From Pseudoalteromonas sp. '520P1 No. 423' (lineage in GTDB: Bacteria > Pseudomonadota > Gammaproteobacteria > Enterobacterales > Alteromonadaceae): DNA of 64,000 nucleotides. The stretch spans positions 930,001 through 994,000 of the forward strand of contig NZ_BBZB01000002.1 in assembly GCF_001269985.1 (NCBI RefSeq), read 5' to 3'. How positions within the stretch are numbered: the stretch's first letter is position 1; each line of letters opens with the position of its first letter. Positions 50,589-60,257 of this stretch are shown here, in pieces. The notes beneath the pieces are model-generated. The model saw nothing but the letters and a program-made list of their open reading frames with translations. It searched no databases and was not told the DNA's origin. A program made the position numbers and the translations under genes.

Positions 50589-51869
50589 TTAATCGTTGTC
50601 GCCAGCTGAAGATTTTGGCAGCTCTAAAGCGAGTTTATTGATAAAATCATTTTTAAGTTGATCCGTAATATCCTTTACCTTCGCGTGTGCATGTTCAACT
50701 TTTTCATTTTCAGAAATTAATGCAGTTTTTAATTCTGAATCAATTTGTGTTGCTGCATTTTTTGCATCATTGATCCCCTGAATCATAATATCTTTAGTAT
50801 CAGAAGCGCCTTCTTCTACTAAAAAGTCATCAAAACCAGTTTTGGCGTCTTCACCTTGCAAATTACCTAAAAATAATTTTTCAAATGCAACTAAGTTCGC
50901 TTTTATATTTGCTAATGAATAACCAGAATCAAATGATTCCACATCTTCAGCACATACTTCAAAACCACAAGAATTAGCAAACTGACCTAATGGCACACCT
51001 AATTTTTTATCTTTTACTATAGAGTCAGTATAAAACATCGCATCTGAAAGCACGTTTACTGCCGCATGCGTTGATTCAAAGCTATTGCCCGGTTGACCTG
51101 CATTTTTAAGCTCATTTGCATAGCCATTATCACCGTTCCATTTCGATAACAACTCTTCTGAGTTATCAACTAGATCTTTTGATACTTCTTTTGCAAATTG
51201 ACAACGCGCAACTTTTCGTTCTTGAACCGTACGGCTATTCCAATCACTTAGAGCATCATTTGCAGTAATACAGGCATGATTATAATCTTCATTAAATAAT
51301 AATCTTTGAAGAGCAAATAATCCGCGGCGTGTAGAAGTACGTGCTTTTATATCATATGGTTTATTTGGATCTAAGTTAACCATACCATCTTCAAAATAAG
51401 CAACATCTTGATCGACACCACAATAACTGTAAGCAGGCCATGAATAAATGCGATTTCTAAGTTCATTGTCATTTTCAATTAATGGGCCCATTTGCATTAC
51501 TTCGGCTTGTTGCCAAATTAACATAGTATCTTGCCAATTTTGCTTGGCCACCAAAAGAGAGGCTGATACTGAAGCAGGATCATCTAAATCAGGTGTAAAA
51601 TTTTCTTCTAATGTACAGTAATCAGAAATAGCGGCTAATTGATTTATTGATTGCTCTGAGAACGCATTAAAAGTAGGGGAGATTACTTGGTCAACAAGGT
51701 TGTTGATTAATTTAGATTCATCAAAGGTCGGTGTACCGCCACCATTACCCGGATCTGCAGTACCAAAATCTGGACCAGATTTACTTGAGGTACTTTCTCC
51801 GCAAGCAGATAAAAACAATGTCGTGCTAATCGCTAGAAAAATAGTATTTAAGCGTTTATTGATTGCCAT
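50589..51869 (-). CDS. Imelysin-family iron-regulated lipoprotein (IrpA-like)
   Basis: A 426-residue lipoprotein with lipobox LSAC (NKRLNTIFLAISTTLFLSAC). Two helical imelysin repeats follow, with YSWPAYSYCGVDQDV and TSTRRGLFALQRLLF as recognisable parts, then SFESTHAAVNVLSDAMFYTD. Imelysin/IrpA proteins act in iron uptake, although the old peptidase assignment is doubtful. ATG 51869 (AGGA 5 bases upstream) is preferred over an upstream in-frame start at 51896, which would lie in the hairpin. Confidence 0.9.
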   Translation of the reverse strand: MAINKRLNTIFLAISTTLFLSACGESTSSKSGPDFGTADPGNGGGTPTFDESKLINNLVDQVISPTFNAFSEQSINQLAAISDYCTLEENFTPDLDDPASVSASLLVAKQNWQDTMLIWQQAEVMQMGPLIENDNELRNRIYSWPAYSYCGVDQDVAYFEDGMVNLDPNKPYDIKARTSTRRGLFALQRLLFNEDYNHACITANDALSDWNSRTVQERKVARCQFAKEVSKDLVDNSEELLSKWNGDNGYANELKNAGQPGNSFESTHAAVNVLSDAMFYTDSIVKDKKLGVPLGQFANSCGFEVCAEDVESFDSGYSLANIKANLVAFEKLFLGNLQGEDAKTGFDDFLVEEGASDTKDIMIQGINDAKNAATQIDSELKTALISENEKVEHAHAKVKDITDQLKNDFINKLALELPKSSAGDND

Positions 51870-51894
51870 TATTATTCCTAAGTTTATATACAAC

Positions 51895-51927
51895 AAAAGG
51901 TTAGTGCTTTTAAAGCACTAACCTTTT
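51895..51927. terminator. Long perfect hairpin between DUF4856 and imelysin genes
   Basis: AAAAGGTTAGTGCTTT (51895-51910) and AAAGCACTAACCTTTT (51912-51927) pair perfectly over about 15 bp, with A/T-runs on both sides. Placed inside the operon, it probably gives partial termination or processing, setting a higher level for the first gene. Confidence 0.75.
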
Positions 51928-51962
51928 AATAAAAGTTAATAACTAAAAGTTAGTAACTAGAA

Positions 51963-53717
51963 TTACCAGCCAGTGACATTATCCGCATCGAAGCTGTAAG
52001 CGTTTTGAATTATCCCACGTGCTTCTAATAAGCTTGCTTTATAAGCTTCTATTTCAGCCTGTGCCATGACAGGTTTTTCACCAAACAATTCATGTATTTT
52101 AGCGAAGTCTGCCTCAGAGACTGGTGAAAACGGACTAAATTGGAAGTTTAACGCGAAACCTTTCATTTCACCCCAATGTTTAGCAAACACAGCAAATTGG
52201 CTAGCTGTGTAACTACCAGTTGAAATATCATCAATATCACCATCATCATCAGCTATAACATCATTGATGTAATGTACAACAGTCGCTGCAATTGCTTTTT
52301 CCCAAGCAAGCACGGCAATATCACGTTGTACTTTTACTGCATTCATTTGTTCATCAGTTAATGCATTTGGTACTGCATCGTTAATGATTTTACGACCAGC
52401 GATAAATGCATTCATTGCTGTTGCAGAAAAATCAGTCGGATTTGCATTCGATTTCGTGCCACGGTCGCGTTTAGCTGCGTTAGCAGAGTTTCCAAAAATA
52501 AACTCTGAATTTAAATCTATTAATGCATCGCCATTTGTATCGTGTTTTGATTGATAATCATCACGGCCACCTTTACCTGATATCTCATTATCAGAGTACT
52601 CTAAGTAATCACGCGTTGCACCAAAGTAACCAAAACCTTCATCGAATTGATGCTCTAGCGCAGTGTAAGATTTGGTGCCTTTGTATTGCACTGTATTATC
52701 TGATTCTAGACCATCTTCTAGGTAATCATCTGTACCTTGAGAAAACATAATCGCACCTAGCACGTGCTTTTGAACTAACTGTTGTAAATCAAGACCTTCA
52801 GGAGTAATAAATAACTTTGTAATGGTATTGCCTGCAGGATCTGTGATGACTTCTCCATCGTTGTGCTTTCTTACTTGCTCAACTATCGTGGCAAACATGT
52901 GTTTCACTAGGCCTTCAGGTGTTTTTGCCTCAGTACCAAAGTTTTCCCACCCAACAAAAGTGCCTTCGACTAGCCAATCTTTAGTTTGCTTACCAGCATC
53001 ATTACCAGCAATTTTACCAGTCAAAGATTTACCTGAAGAAGAAATGTCAGCAAACGTTTTTTGCTTGTAATTCGTTGGGTCTACAAATGTAAATTCATTT
53101 TCAGAAATGGCATCATAATCAGCAAACAAAGCATTTAGATGGGCAGCTACCTGTTCAGCTGTTATCAAGTTTGCATCGACGTTCTCAACAGTTAAAGTAC
53201 CGATATATTTTTTTATTTCATTTAATAGACTTTGACGTGCGATTTGACCGCTATAACTTACAGAAGAGCCATCTAAAAACTTAGAATCAAATTCATAAAG
53301 GTTTACACCTTTTTCTGCTGCAACGTCTTCAATTGTTAATGTTAAATCTGCCGATGTAGAAAGTGCGCCATCTGACACAGTAACTGAAACTGTAACTGTT
53401 TTCTCTTCTTCTTGTTCAAAGTTAAAAGCGAAGTTATTTTTTAGTTTTAATTTACCATCTACTATTTCAAAGCGAGAATCATTTACAGTGTATGTTAATG
53501 CAGTAGTAGCATCATCAGTTGCTGAAAGTGTGCCAATTACAGTACCCACTGCATCATCATTGATTATAGATAGATCGATTGTTGGTGCACTCGGAGCTAC
53601 ATTTACTGGCGGCTCAACCACCGGATCTGTCTTATCGCTAGAACCACCACAAGCTGTAAGGCCTAAAGTACCAGCTAAAATAGCTGTTGCCAAAATAGAT
53701 TTACGAATATTAAACAT
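51963..53717 (-). CDS. DUF4856 lipoprotein with cadherin-like domain
   Basis: A 584-residue lipoprotein: lipobox LTAC (ILAGTLGLTACGG), a short Pro linker, a cadherin-like domain (about 40-135; SAPTIDLSIINDDAVGTVIG, TVTVSVTVSDGALSTSADL), then the DUF4856 domain starting NLYEFDSKFLDGSSVSYSGQ and ending IIQNAYSFDADNVTGW. DUF4856 genes are known neighbours of imelysin and TonB receptor genes, as here. Function in iron acquisition is inferred from the context and the Fur site. First gene of the operon. Confidence 0.88.
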   Translation of the reverse strand: MFNIRKSILATAILAGTLGLTACGGSSDKTDPVVEPPVNVAPSAPTIDLSIINDDAVGTVIGTLSATDDATTALTYTVNDSRFEIVDGKLKLKNNFAFNFEQEEEKTVTVSVTVSDGALSTSADLTLTIEDVAAEKGVNLYEFDSKFLDGSSVSYSGQIARQSLLNEIKKYIGTLTVENVDANLITAEQVAAHLNALFADYDAISENEFTFVDPTNYKQKTFADISSSGKSLTGKIAGNDAGKQTKDWLVEGTFVGWENFGTEAKTPEGLVKHMFATIVEQVRKHNDGEVITDPAGNTITKLFITPEGLDLQQLVQKHVLGAIMFSQGTDDYLEDGLESDNTVQYKGTKSYTALEHQFDEGFGYFGATRDYLEYSDNEISGKGGRDDYQSKHDTNGDALIDLNSEFIFGNSANAAKRDRGTKSNANPTDFSATAMNAFIAGRKIINDAVPNALTDEQMNAVKVQRDIAVLAWEKAIAATVVHYINDVIADDDGDIDDISTGSYTASQFAVFAKHWGEMKGFALNFQFSPFSPVSEADFAKIHELFGEKPVMAQAEIEAYKASLLEARGIIQNAYSFDADNVTGW

Positions 53718-53775
53718 ATATAACCCTTGATTCTATTGAAGTATTTAATTTATATGAATCACATTATATAGTTAT

Positions 53776-53794
53776 ACCAATGATAATCAATATC
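53776..53794. promoter_or_regulatory. Fur box of the iron operon
   Basis: ACCAATGATAATCAATATC matches the 19-base Fur consensus at about 15 of 19 positions, 59 bases before the DUF4856 start. Iron-bound Fur would repress the DUF4856-imelysin-TonB receptor operon. Confidence 0.8.
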
Positions 53795-54024
53795 ATTTGT
53801 AATAAATTTAATATTTTTAATATAGATTTTATTTGTATCAAGATTATTTATCTAGTTTAGATTGTTTTGTTTAAATTTACATTATTATTTCTTCATACTA
53901 AATTTAATTTAATGTTGTTCACTCACAATTTGCTATAAATCAATGTTTATTAAATAAATACTTTAAATTATTTTCACAACAAGCTATGTTTGAACAGACA
54001 ATAAAAAAAGTTAAGGTATGAATA

Positions 54025-54258
54025 ATGCAATTTGATCAACATATGTGTGAAGAACTTGATTTAATTTTGAAGTTTCCAATGGATAGTATGATGCAGGGCC
54101 TTAAAGTACACCAAGATGCCGATCCAGCACTTGTTGAAGCGGCTAAGCGCTTATTTGAAAAAGGAATTATAGACCAAATAGATGGAGGTTATTTAACAGA
54201 CTTAGGTTTAGATTTAGCAGAACATGCGCAAACATTACAATCAGCTTTAAGCGCATAA
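54025..54258 (+). CDS. TIGR02647-family protein
   Basis: A 77-residue protein (MCEELDLILKFPMDSMMQGL, VHQDADPALVEAAKRLFEKG, IDGGYLTDLGLDLAEHAQTL) matching the TIGR02647 family of small, conserved gammaproteobacterial proteins, which have a winged-helix look in the ITQ/IDQ-DGGYLTDLG part. Function unknown; DNA binding has been suggested. Single gene. Confidence 0.88.
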   Translation: MQFDQHMCEELDLILKFPMDSMMQGLKVHQDADPALVEAAKRLFEKGIIDQIDGGYLTDLGLDLAEHAQTLQSALSA

Positions 54259-54313
54259 ATGCATAACAATCTAATTTGTCTCTCTAGTCATTATAAAAAC
54301 GAATAATTAAATT

Positions 54314-54337
54314 ATGCCCTAATGTAAAATAGGGCAT
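54314..54337. terminator. Bidirectional terminator
   Basis: ATGCCCTA and TAGGGCAT around an 8-base loop, between the convergent TIGR02647 and maiA genes. Confidence 0.75.
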
Positions 54338-54354
54338 TAATATATTTATAAAGT

Positions 54355-54996
54355 CTAAGTTGCGTCTACTTGATTCTCAGGTGCTGCATCAATAAATGCT
54401 GGTAAAGTGTTACACAGTTTATATACTGCAGCTATTTTAGGATAAGCAGACATATCTACTTTGAATCTTAATGCATTAAACACTTGTGGTACTAAGTTAA
54501 TATCTGCAAGAGTAGGAGTGCCACCATAACAAAATTGACCTTGATATAAATCAGACTGCTCAAGCATCGTTTCAATTTTTTCAAACCCAACTTCAACCCA
54601 ATGTTTATACCAAGTCGTTTTTTGTTCGTCCGTTACTTTTAATTCTGACGATAAATATTTTAAAACACGCAAGTTATCAATCGGGTGAATATCACAGGCA
54701 ATGGCATAGCTTAAATTTCGAATTTGAGCTTGGTTCCAATGATCGCCAGGTAAAATTGGAGTTTCAGGGTGCTCAGCTTCAAGCCACTCTAAGATTGCGA
54801 GAGACTGGCCAATATTGCCTTTCTCAGTTGCAAGTGCAGGTAGAAGCCCTTGAGGATTAACTTCTAAATAATCTTGTCCATTTTGCGCTGATTTTAATAA
54901 ATTAACAGGCACTAGCTCATGTGTTAAACCTTTTAGGTTTAAAGCAATACGTACTCTGTATGCCGCTGACGATCTAAAATAAGTATATAGTTTCAT
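54355..54996 (-). CDS. maiA: Maleylacetoacetate isomerase
   Basis: Zeta-class glutathione transferase that isomerises 4-maleylacetoacetate to 4-fumarylacetoacetate in tyrosine/phenylalanine breakdown. The 213-residue protein has the zeta signature SSAAYRVRIALNLKG at the glutathione site, NPQGLLPAL, and a helical C-terminal domain with TLADINLVPQVFNA. It overlaps hmgA by one base (TAATG), so the two are translationally coupled. The fumarylacetoacetase gene (fahA) that completes the route is not in the window. Confidence 0.96.
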   Translation of the reverse strand: MKLYTYFRSSAAYRVRIALNLKGLTHELVPVNLLKSAQNGQDYLEVNPQGLLPALATEKGNIGQSLAILEWLEAEHPETPILPGDHWNQAQIRNLSYAIACDIHPIDNLRVLKYLSSELKVTDEQKTTWYKHWVEVGFEKIETMLEQSDLYQGQFCYGGTPTLADINLVPQVFNALRFKVDMSAYPKIAAVYKLCNTLPAFIDAAPENQVDAT

Positions 54997-56324
54997 TATT
55001 TTTGCTCCAAAGTAGGGGCTTTGTAGTATTTTTTAATTTGACGCCAACAATCTTGATAATTTGGCTGACGCGTTTCACCTTGTAGTGCAAATTTAGTTGG
55101 CGAGATAATATATTTTGACTCAAACATAAAGGCTAAGGTGTTTTCATATCTTTGCGGTGCTAACTCAGCGTTTGATGCTTTTTCAAAAACTTCAGCTTCA
55201 GGCCCGTGAGGTGACATGCAATTATGTAAACTTGCACCGCCCGGGACAAATCCATGCTCTTTTGCGTCATATACACCTTCAATCAATCCCATAAACTCAC
55301 TCATGATGTTTCTATGGTAGTACGGTGGTCTAAATGTATCTTCTGCTACCATCCAACGAGGCGGGAATACAACAAAATCTATATTAGCAACACCTGGCGT
55401 ACCAGATGGAGATGTGAGTACTGTGAATATTGAAGGATCTGGGTGATCAAAGCTGACAGTGTTCATCACATTGAAACGAGATAAGTCATACTTATATGGT
55501 CCTGCATTGCCTGTCCAAGCGACAACATCTAAAGGAGAGTGTTTTAAATCACAGCGAAACATATTACCGTTAAATTTAGTAATAAGCTCAAAATCACCTT
55601 CTTTATCTTCAAAGGATGCGACAGGATACTGAAAATCTCTGTCGTTAGCATACCCATTTGCACCTACAGGGCCACGCTCTGCCAATTCATATGCATTACC
55701 GTAGTTTTCACAAATATAACCACGTGCATTATCTGTTAACAGCTCAACACTAAATTTAATGCCACGAGGAATAACCGCGATTTCACCCGGTTTAATATAT
55801 AACTTGCCACATTCAGTGTTTAAAATTATCTCACCATCTTGCGGTACAAATAAAAGCTCACCATCAGCATTACAAAAGTAACGACCGTCCATAGAAGTAT
55901 TTGCAACATAGATATGGATCGCGATACCTGTTTGTGCATTTACACTTCCATTAGCAGCCATAGTAACAAGTCCATCGATAAAATCAGTTTTATCAGATGG
56001 TATGTCTATTGGATCCCAACGAAGCATATCTGGTGGCGTAGGGATCTCAGTTATTGGCGCGCTACGAATTAATGCATTATCAATCGGTTCATAGTTACCT
56101 TGAACAACTGACGGGCGTATTCTATAAAACCAGTTTCTAAGATTATGGGAGCGAGGCGCTGTAAAAGCCGTAATATTAAATTGCTCAGCATACAAATCGT
56201 ATTTTACTTTTTGTGGACTAAATTGCCCAACGGGCAGTGCACCTTCAAGTGCTTCAGTTTCAAATTCATTTCCAAAACCAGTCATATATTTTAGGTTTTG
56301 TTTATCTGTTTTTGTTAAAGTCAT
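54996..56324 (-). CDS. hmgA: Homogentisate 1,2-dioxygenase
   Basis: Non-haem Fe(II) ring-cleavage enzyme turning homogentisate into 4-maleylacetoacetate. At 442 residues it has the family's normal length. The iron site lies in RPPYYHRNIMSEFMGLIEGV (His and Glu), followed by GASLHNCMSPHGPEAE with the third His. The N-terminus YMTGFGNEFETEALEGALP is highly typical. Loss of this enzyme gives melanin-like pigment in many bacteria. First gene of the hmgA-maiA operon, divergent from a MarR regulator with a palindromic operator between. Confidence 0.97.
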   Translation of the reverse strand: MTLTKTDKQNLKYMTGFGNEFETEALEGALPVGQFSPQKVKYDLYAEQFNITAFTAPRSHNLRNWFYRIRPSVVQGNYEPIDNALIRSAPITEIPTPPDMLRWDPIDIPSDKTDFIDGLVTMAANGSVNAQTGIAIHIYVANTSMDGRYFCNADGELLFVPQDGEIILNTECGKLYIKPGEIAVIPRGIKFSVELLTDNARGYICENYGNAYELAERGPVGANGYANDRDFQYPVASFEDKEGDFELITKFNGNMFRCDLKHSPLDVVAWTGNAGPYKYDLSRFNVMNTVSFDHPDPSIFTVLTSPSGTPGVANIDFVVFPPRWMVAEDTFRPPYYHRNIMSEFMGLIEGVYDAKEHGFVPGGASLHNCMSPHGPEAEVFEKASNAELAPQRYENTLAFMFESKYIISPTKFALQGETRQPNYQDCWRQIKKYYKAPTLEQK

Positions 56325-56360
56325 GATTTTAAGCTCGACGTTTAGAAATAAGCTTTATAA

Positions 56361-56384
56361 AAATACTCTCACGTGAGAGTATTT
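56361..56384. promoter_or_regulatory. 24-bp perfect palindrome, MarR operator candidate
   Basis: A perfect palindrome centred between 56372 and 56373, core ATACTCTCACGTGAGAGTAT. It lies 37 bases before hmgA and 27 bases before the marR-type gene, ideally placed to control both. The regulator and ligand (homogentisate or a related compound) are inferred from the location. Confidence 0.85.
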
Positions 56385-56410
56385 GCAATAATTATATTTG
56401 AGAAGATTTT

Positions 56411-56857
56411 ATGACAACAGAAAAAACGATTAAATTAGAGTCATTTTTACCGTACCGTATCGCAAACTTATCAAATAATATCAGTGAAGCATTTTCTGCT
56501 GTTTATTCGCTTGAGTATGGAATAAGCATTGCGCAATGGCGAATTTTAGTAAATCTATTTGAGAATGATTTTGTAACAGCCAAAAAGTTAGGCAATCTAG
56601 CCTCTATGGACAAATCAACCGTATCCCGCGCAATTCAAATTATGTTAAATAGGGGGTATCTAGTAAAACGAGTGAACAAAGCTGATAAACGCGCTTATTT
56701 TGTAGCGCTTACTAAAGCAGGTAAAGATTTATATTATGAACTAGCACCAAAAGCATTAACTTGGGAAAGGAATTTAAAAGCTGATATATCAGAAGAAGAG
56801 TACGATTGTTTTATGTCGGTCTTGTCTAAGCTAGATAATAAAGTAAAAGTTAAATAA
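56411..56857 (+). CDS. MarR-family regulator of homogentisate catabolism
   Basis: A 148-residue winged-helix repressor: SLEYGISIAQWRILVNLFEN, the recognition helix ASMDKSTVSRAIQIMLNRGY, and the wing KADKRAYFVALTKAGKDLYY (the DKR motif of MarR proteins). Divergent from hmgA-maiA across the palindrome, it most likely represses both that operon and itself (role often called HmgR/HmgS in other bacteria). Confidence 0.9.
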   Translation: MTTEKTIKLESFLPYRIANLSNNISEAFSAVYSLEYGISIAQWRILVNLFENDFVTAKKLGNLASMDKSTVSRAIQIMLNRGYLVKRVNKADKRAYFVALTKAGKDLYYELAPKALTWERNLKADISEEEYDCFMSVLSKLDNKVKVK

Positions 56858-56894
56858 CACTATTTATTATATGCATATACAAAACGAAAAATAA

Positions 56895-56922
56895 AAAACA
56901 GCCCTCTAATGAGGGCTGTTTT
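56895..56922. terminator. Bidirectional terminator
   Basis: AAAACAGCCCTC-TAAT-GAGGGCTGTTTT, a 12-bp stem with A/T-runs at both sides, serving the regulator (+) and the Oar-like receptor gene (-). Confidence 0.92.
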
Positions 56923-56959
56923 AATTGTTGTCTCTAGGGAAAGACAGTTACAAATATAA

Positions 56960-59900
56960 TTAGAACTTGTAGCTTACGCCAATCTTAGCTTGCCATGCAG
57001 AACCACCAGCAATCGTATTATAATTACGTGTATCTCGGCCGCCGTATGGTTTATGTATTATGTATTTACCATTTTCGTCTAAACCACCAAAATCATAAAC
57101 CACTTGGTTGGCATATTTAATCTTCTTCTCTACACCCCAATCGCTGTTAAGCAGGTTAGCAAAGTTATCTACCATGAAGTAAATTTGACCTGAATGACCT
57201 TCTGCAAAACCAGGAATATCTTGTTTAATACTAATATCCATAGTTGTTACCCAAGGCTGAGTAGCTGTATTTCGATCAAGAATTTTACCTGAAGGTGAAA
57301 TTCCAGCTTCATCTAAATAACCTTTAAGTTCATCCCATGAAACCTTTGAGTCTTCCCAGTTTACATTTGGATCATCAGCTCCTGTAGGGATATAAGGTAA
57401 GTAAGCGCCTTGTGACCAAAATGCAGAAGTATCGCCAAAATCTCCGTCTTTATACATACCCATTGTATAACTGAACGGACGACCTGAACGACGCTCAAAG
57501 AACATATTAAAGCTCGTCGCATACCCAGCAAAGAACTCAGTTGAATACCCTAAGTTTAATTTAAAGCTGTGCTCAACTTCATAAAAACCACGAGATACCA
57601 TATCTTGGTTTCGGTTCTTTATGATATTATGTTTGTAGTTACCTTGACCTTGAGATGCAGAACCTACATGATTTTCTTCGATATCTTGATGTGCATAACT
57701 CATAGTCATGCTTACACCATTATCCCAGCTTTTAGCTAGAGATGTTGAGAAAATAATAGAACGACCATCATCTTCAGCGTTTGTCATCATAATATCGAAG
57801 TTATCTTCATAGATACTTTCATTAATAACACGAACACCATCAGCCGCACGCTCACCAGAATCAAAAATACCTGTATTTACCCAAACAGCTTCATTTTCTT
57901 TCTTTTGGTACATTAATTCAGAAGACCAAAGAAAACCTTCACCTATCATAGGAATATCAACGGTGTAATCAACACCAATTTGCGCACGTAAACTTGTTGG
58001 TAAGTCAAATTCAGGATCGATGTAATTTACACTACCTGCACCTGCTTCAAGAGAATCTTTTATTTCTTGCGGAACTGTAAATGAATCAACGATATTGTTT
58101 TCATCTTGATAATACCCATTAGTAGCAGAACTTGGTGCTGATACTAAAGTAATACCATCCATAGTGAATGGGTTGTTATACCAAACATTTGGAATACCAC
58201 CTTGGAAGCGGCCAATACCACCACGCACTACCACATCATCTGTAGCATAATACTTAAAACCAACTCGAGGTAAGATCACATCTTTACCGTCTAAGTTTTC
58301 TTGATTTGAAATGCCATTTGTTTCGTAGAAATTAGTGTTTAAAGTAGGTTTATCGTCTGATGATAATCTTTCATAACGAACACCCGCAGTTAACTCTAAA
58401 TCATCAGTAACATAAAATGTATCTTCTAAATATAGCGCTAAAGTGCTACGTGAAGCATCATAAGCAGTATCAGCTGAATCATTTGTATAAGCATTTGAAT
58501 ATCTAAAATCATATTTACCAATTTTTTGATTTTCAAACAATTCAAAGTCATCAAAAGTCCAAGAACCTAACGAGTCTTGGGCAAATAAGTTATACAGATT
58601 TAAATTTTCGTATTGCGCACCAAACTTGATTTCATGATCGTCAAGTAAGTAACTACCATCAAATGAAACAATTAAATTTTTAGTTTGTGAATGATTATCA
58701 TGATTGGTACCTTTCGCACCAAATTCAACAGAAGGTTGATCACGACCTTGGCTAACTTTTACGCTACCAAAGTTTGAATTATTTATTGTATCTGATGAAA
58801 CGTCTTTGTAACTTACACCTATTTCAGTGGAAAGTTCATCAGTCCAATCAGAGTAAAGCTTAACTGCAAAGTTATCAAATTTAGTCACATAATTTGCACG
58901 ACGAGAATTTAATGCTATGTTTTGACCGCCAAAAGTTGCACCGCGTGCATCTTGATCGTCTTGCCATTGATAAGTGAAATCTGCACGATGGCTATCTGAT
59001 GCATTCCAACTTAATTTTACTAATAAAGTTTCGTTACTGTCTTCAACATCACCACCTAATGAATCTTGAATACCATAAGTATTGTTTAGCGTATTCATAA
59101 AGCTGTTGAAGTCATCTTGAGTCATATTATATTCATTGGTAGCACCGCTACCTTTGAATCCATAATCTACTTCATTTACACTTTTCCAATTACTGTAGTT
59201 TACAAAGAAAAACAACTCATCTTGTATTAAAGGTCCACCCACATTAAAACCAAAACGTGTATCTGTATTGCTTGGTTTAACTTTATTAGTAGAAAAAGTC
59301 TTGTGGCCAGTTTCGTCCAATATAGCATTACCTGGGTAATATTTATCACCATTAGGTAATTCACCTTTTTCAGTATAAGTTTCTTGCTGTAATACTGAGC
59401 GATCACCAGCGAGTTCAGGAGTTGATTGCTCTGCAAAGCCAAAGAATTTAAACTCATTGGTACCTGATTTTGTTACTGCATTAATAGTACCACCACCGAA
59501 ATTGCCTTTTTTGGCAGAAAATGGTGACACATCAACGGATACTTGTTCAATGGCATCCAATGATACAGGAGGTTGTTGCGTTGCATACCCACCAAAATTA
59601 AGACCGAAGTCATCATTTTGACCGATGCCATCTACTGTAAGGCTATTTGAACGTGGATTACCACCGGCAATAGTCATCTCACCATTACCATTAATGCTGG
59701 CTAATGGGTTTAAACGTGCAACGTCTTTAATATCTTTATTAAAGCTAGGCATATTATCAATCGTTGCTTGTCCAAAAACGCTACTTGCGCCACCAACATC
59801 CTGTAAAACTCTTACTCCCGATACTTCTATCGTTTCCATCTTCTTAGATTCAAGCTGAGCTTTAACACGCTCTGTTTGACCTAAAGATAAGTAGATATTC

Positions 59901-60187
59901 TCTAACATATCATCAGAGTAAGTATCAGAATCAATAACAACTGTGTAAGGACCACCAACACGTAAGCCTTTAGCAACAAATACACCATTTTCATTTGTTG
60001 TTAATTCTCTTGATGTACCTGTAGGCTGATGAACGACAGTAATTTTAACATTACTTGCAGCATCACCTTGTGGTGTTAATATTTTACCACGCATAGCAGA
60101 AGAGGTGTCTGCTGCCATTGCGCTTGTCGATAAACCTAACGCAAAAACTAACGCGCCAGTGATCTTCGAAAGTTGATAAGTTTTCAT
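56960..60187 (-). CDS. Oar-like TonB-dependent receptor
   Basis: A 1075-residue outer-membrane receptor. Signal peptide (residues 1-25, ending AMAA), a carboxypeptidase-regulatory-like beta domain (about 27-115; MRGKILTPQGDAASNVKITV), a plug domain (about 125-250; DNMPSFNKDIKDVARLNPLA, RSNSLTVDGIGQNDDFGLNF, KKGNFGGGTINAVTKSGTNE) and a large barrel ending in KIGVSYKF. This is the Oar/OmpA-related type common in proteobacterial and Bacteroidetes marine bacteria, thought to take up peptides or larger molecules or export proteases. Preceded by a single-gene promoter region; followed by a strong terminator. Confidence 0.93.
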   Translation of the reverse strand: MKTYQLSKITGALVFALGLSTSAMAADTSSAMRGKILTPQGDAASNVKITVVHQPTGTSRELTTNENGVFVAKGLRVGGPYTVVIDSDTYSDDMLENIYLSLGQTERVKAQLESKKMETIEVSGVRVLQDVGGASSVFGQATIDNMPSFNKDIKDVARLNPLASINGNGEMTIAGGNPRSNSLTVDGIGQNDDFGLNFGGYATQQPPVSLDAIEQVSVDVSPFSAKKGNFGGGTINAVTKSGTNEFKFFGFAEQSTPELAGDRSVLQQETYTEKGELPNGDKYYPGNAILDETGHKTFSTNKVKPSNTDTRFGFNVGGPLIQDELFFFVNYSNWKSVNEVDYGFKGSGATNEYNMTQDDFNSFMNTLNNTYGIQDSLGGDVEDSNETLLVKLSWNASDSHRADFTYQWQDDQDARGATFGGQNIALNSRRANYVTKFDNFAVKLYSDWTDELSTEIGVSYKDVSSDTINNSNFGSVKVSQGRDQPSVEFGAKGTNHDNHSQTKNLIVSFDGSYLLDDHEIKFGAQYENLNLYNLFAQDSLGSWTFDDFELFENQKIGKYDFRYSNAYTNDSADTAYDASRSTLALYLEDTFYVTDDLELTAGVRYERLSSDDKPTLNTNFYETNGISNQENLDGKDVILPRVGFKYYATDDVVVRGGIGRFQGGIPNVWYNNPFTMDGITLVSAPSSATNGYYQDENNIVDSFTVPQEIKDSLEAGAGSVNYIDPEFDLPTSLRAQIGVDYTVDIPMIGEGFLWSSELMYQKKENEAVWVNTGIFDSGERAADGVRVINESIYEDNFDIMMTNAEDDGRSIIFSTSLAKSWDNGVSMTMSYAHQDIEENHVGSASQGQGNYKHNIIKNRNQDMVSRGFYEVEHSFKLNLGYSTEFFAGYATSFNMFFERRSGRPFSYTMGMYKDGDFGDTSAFWSQGAYLPYIPTGADDPNVNWEDSKVSWDELKGYLDEAGISPSGKILDRNTATQPWVTTMDISIKQDIPGFAEGHSGQIYFMVDNFANLLNSDWGVEKKIKYANQVVYDFGGLDENGKYIIHKPYGGRDTRNYNTIAGGSAWQAKIGVSYKF

Positions 60188-60257
60188 TTAGTCGTTTCCC
60201 GTGTAACAATTATTTGAAAGTTAATTTGCTTATATATTATTTATCTACTGCTTTGAT

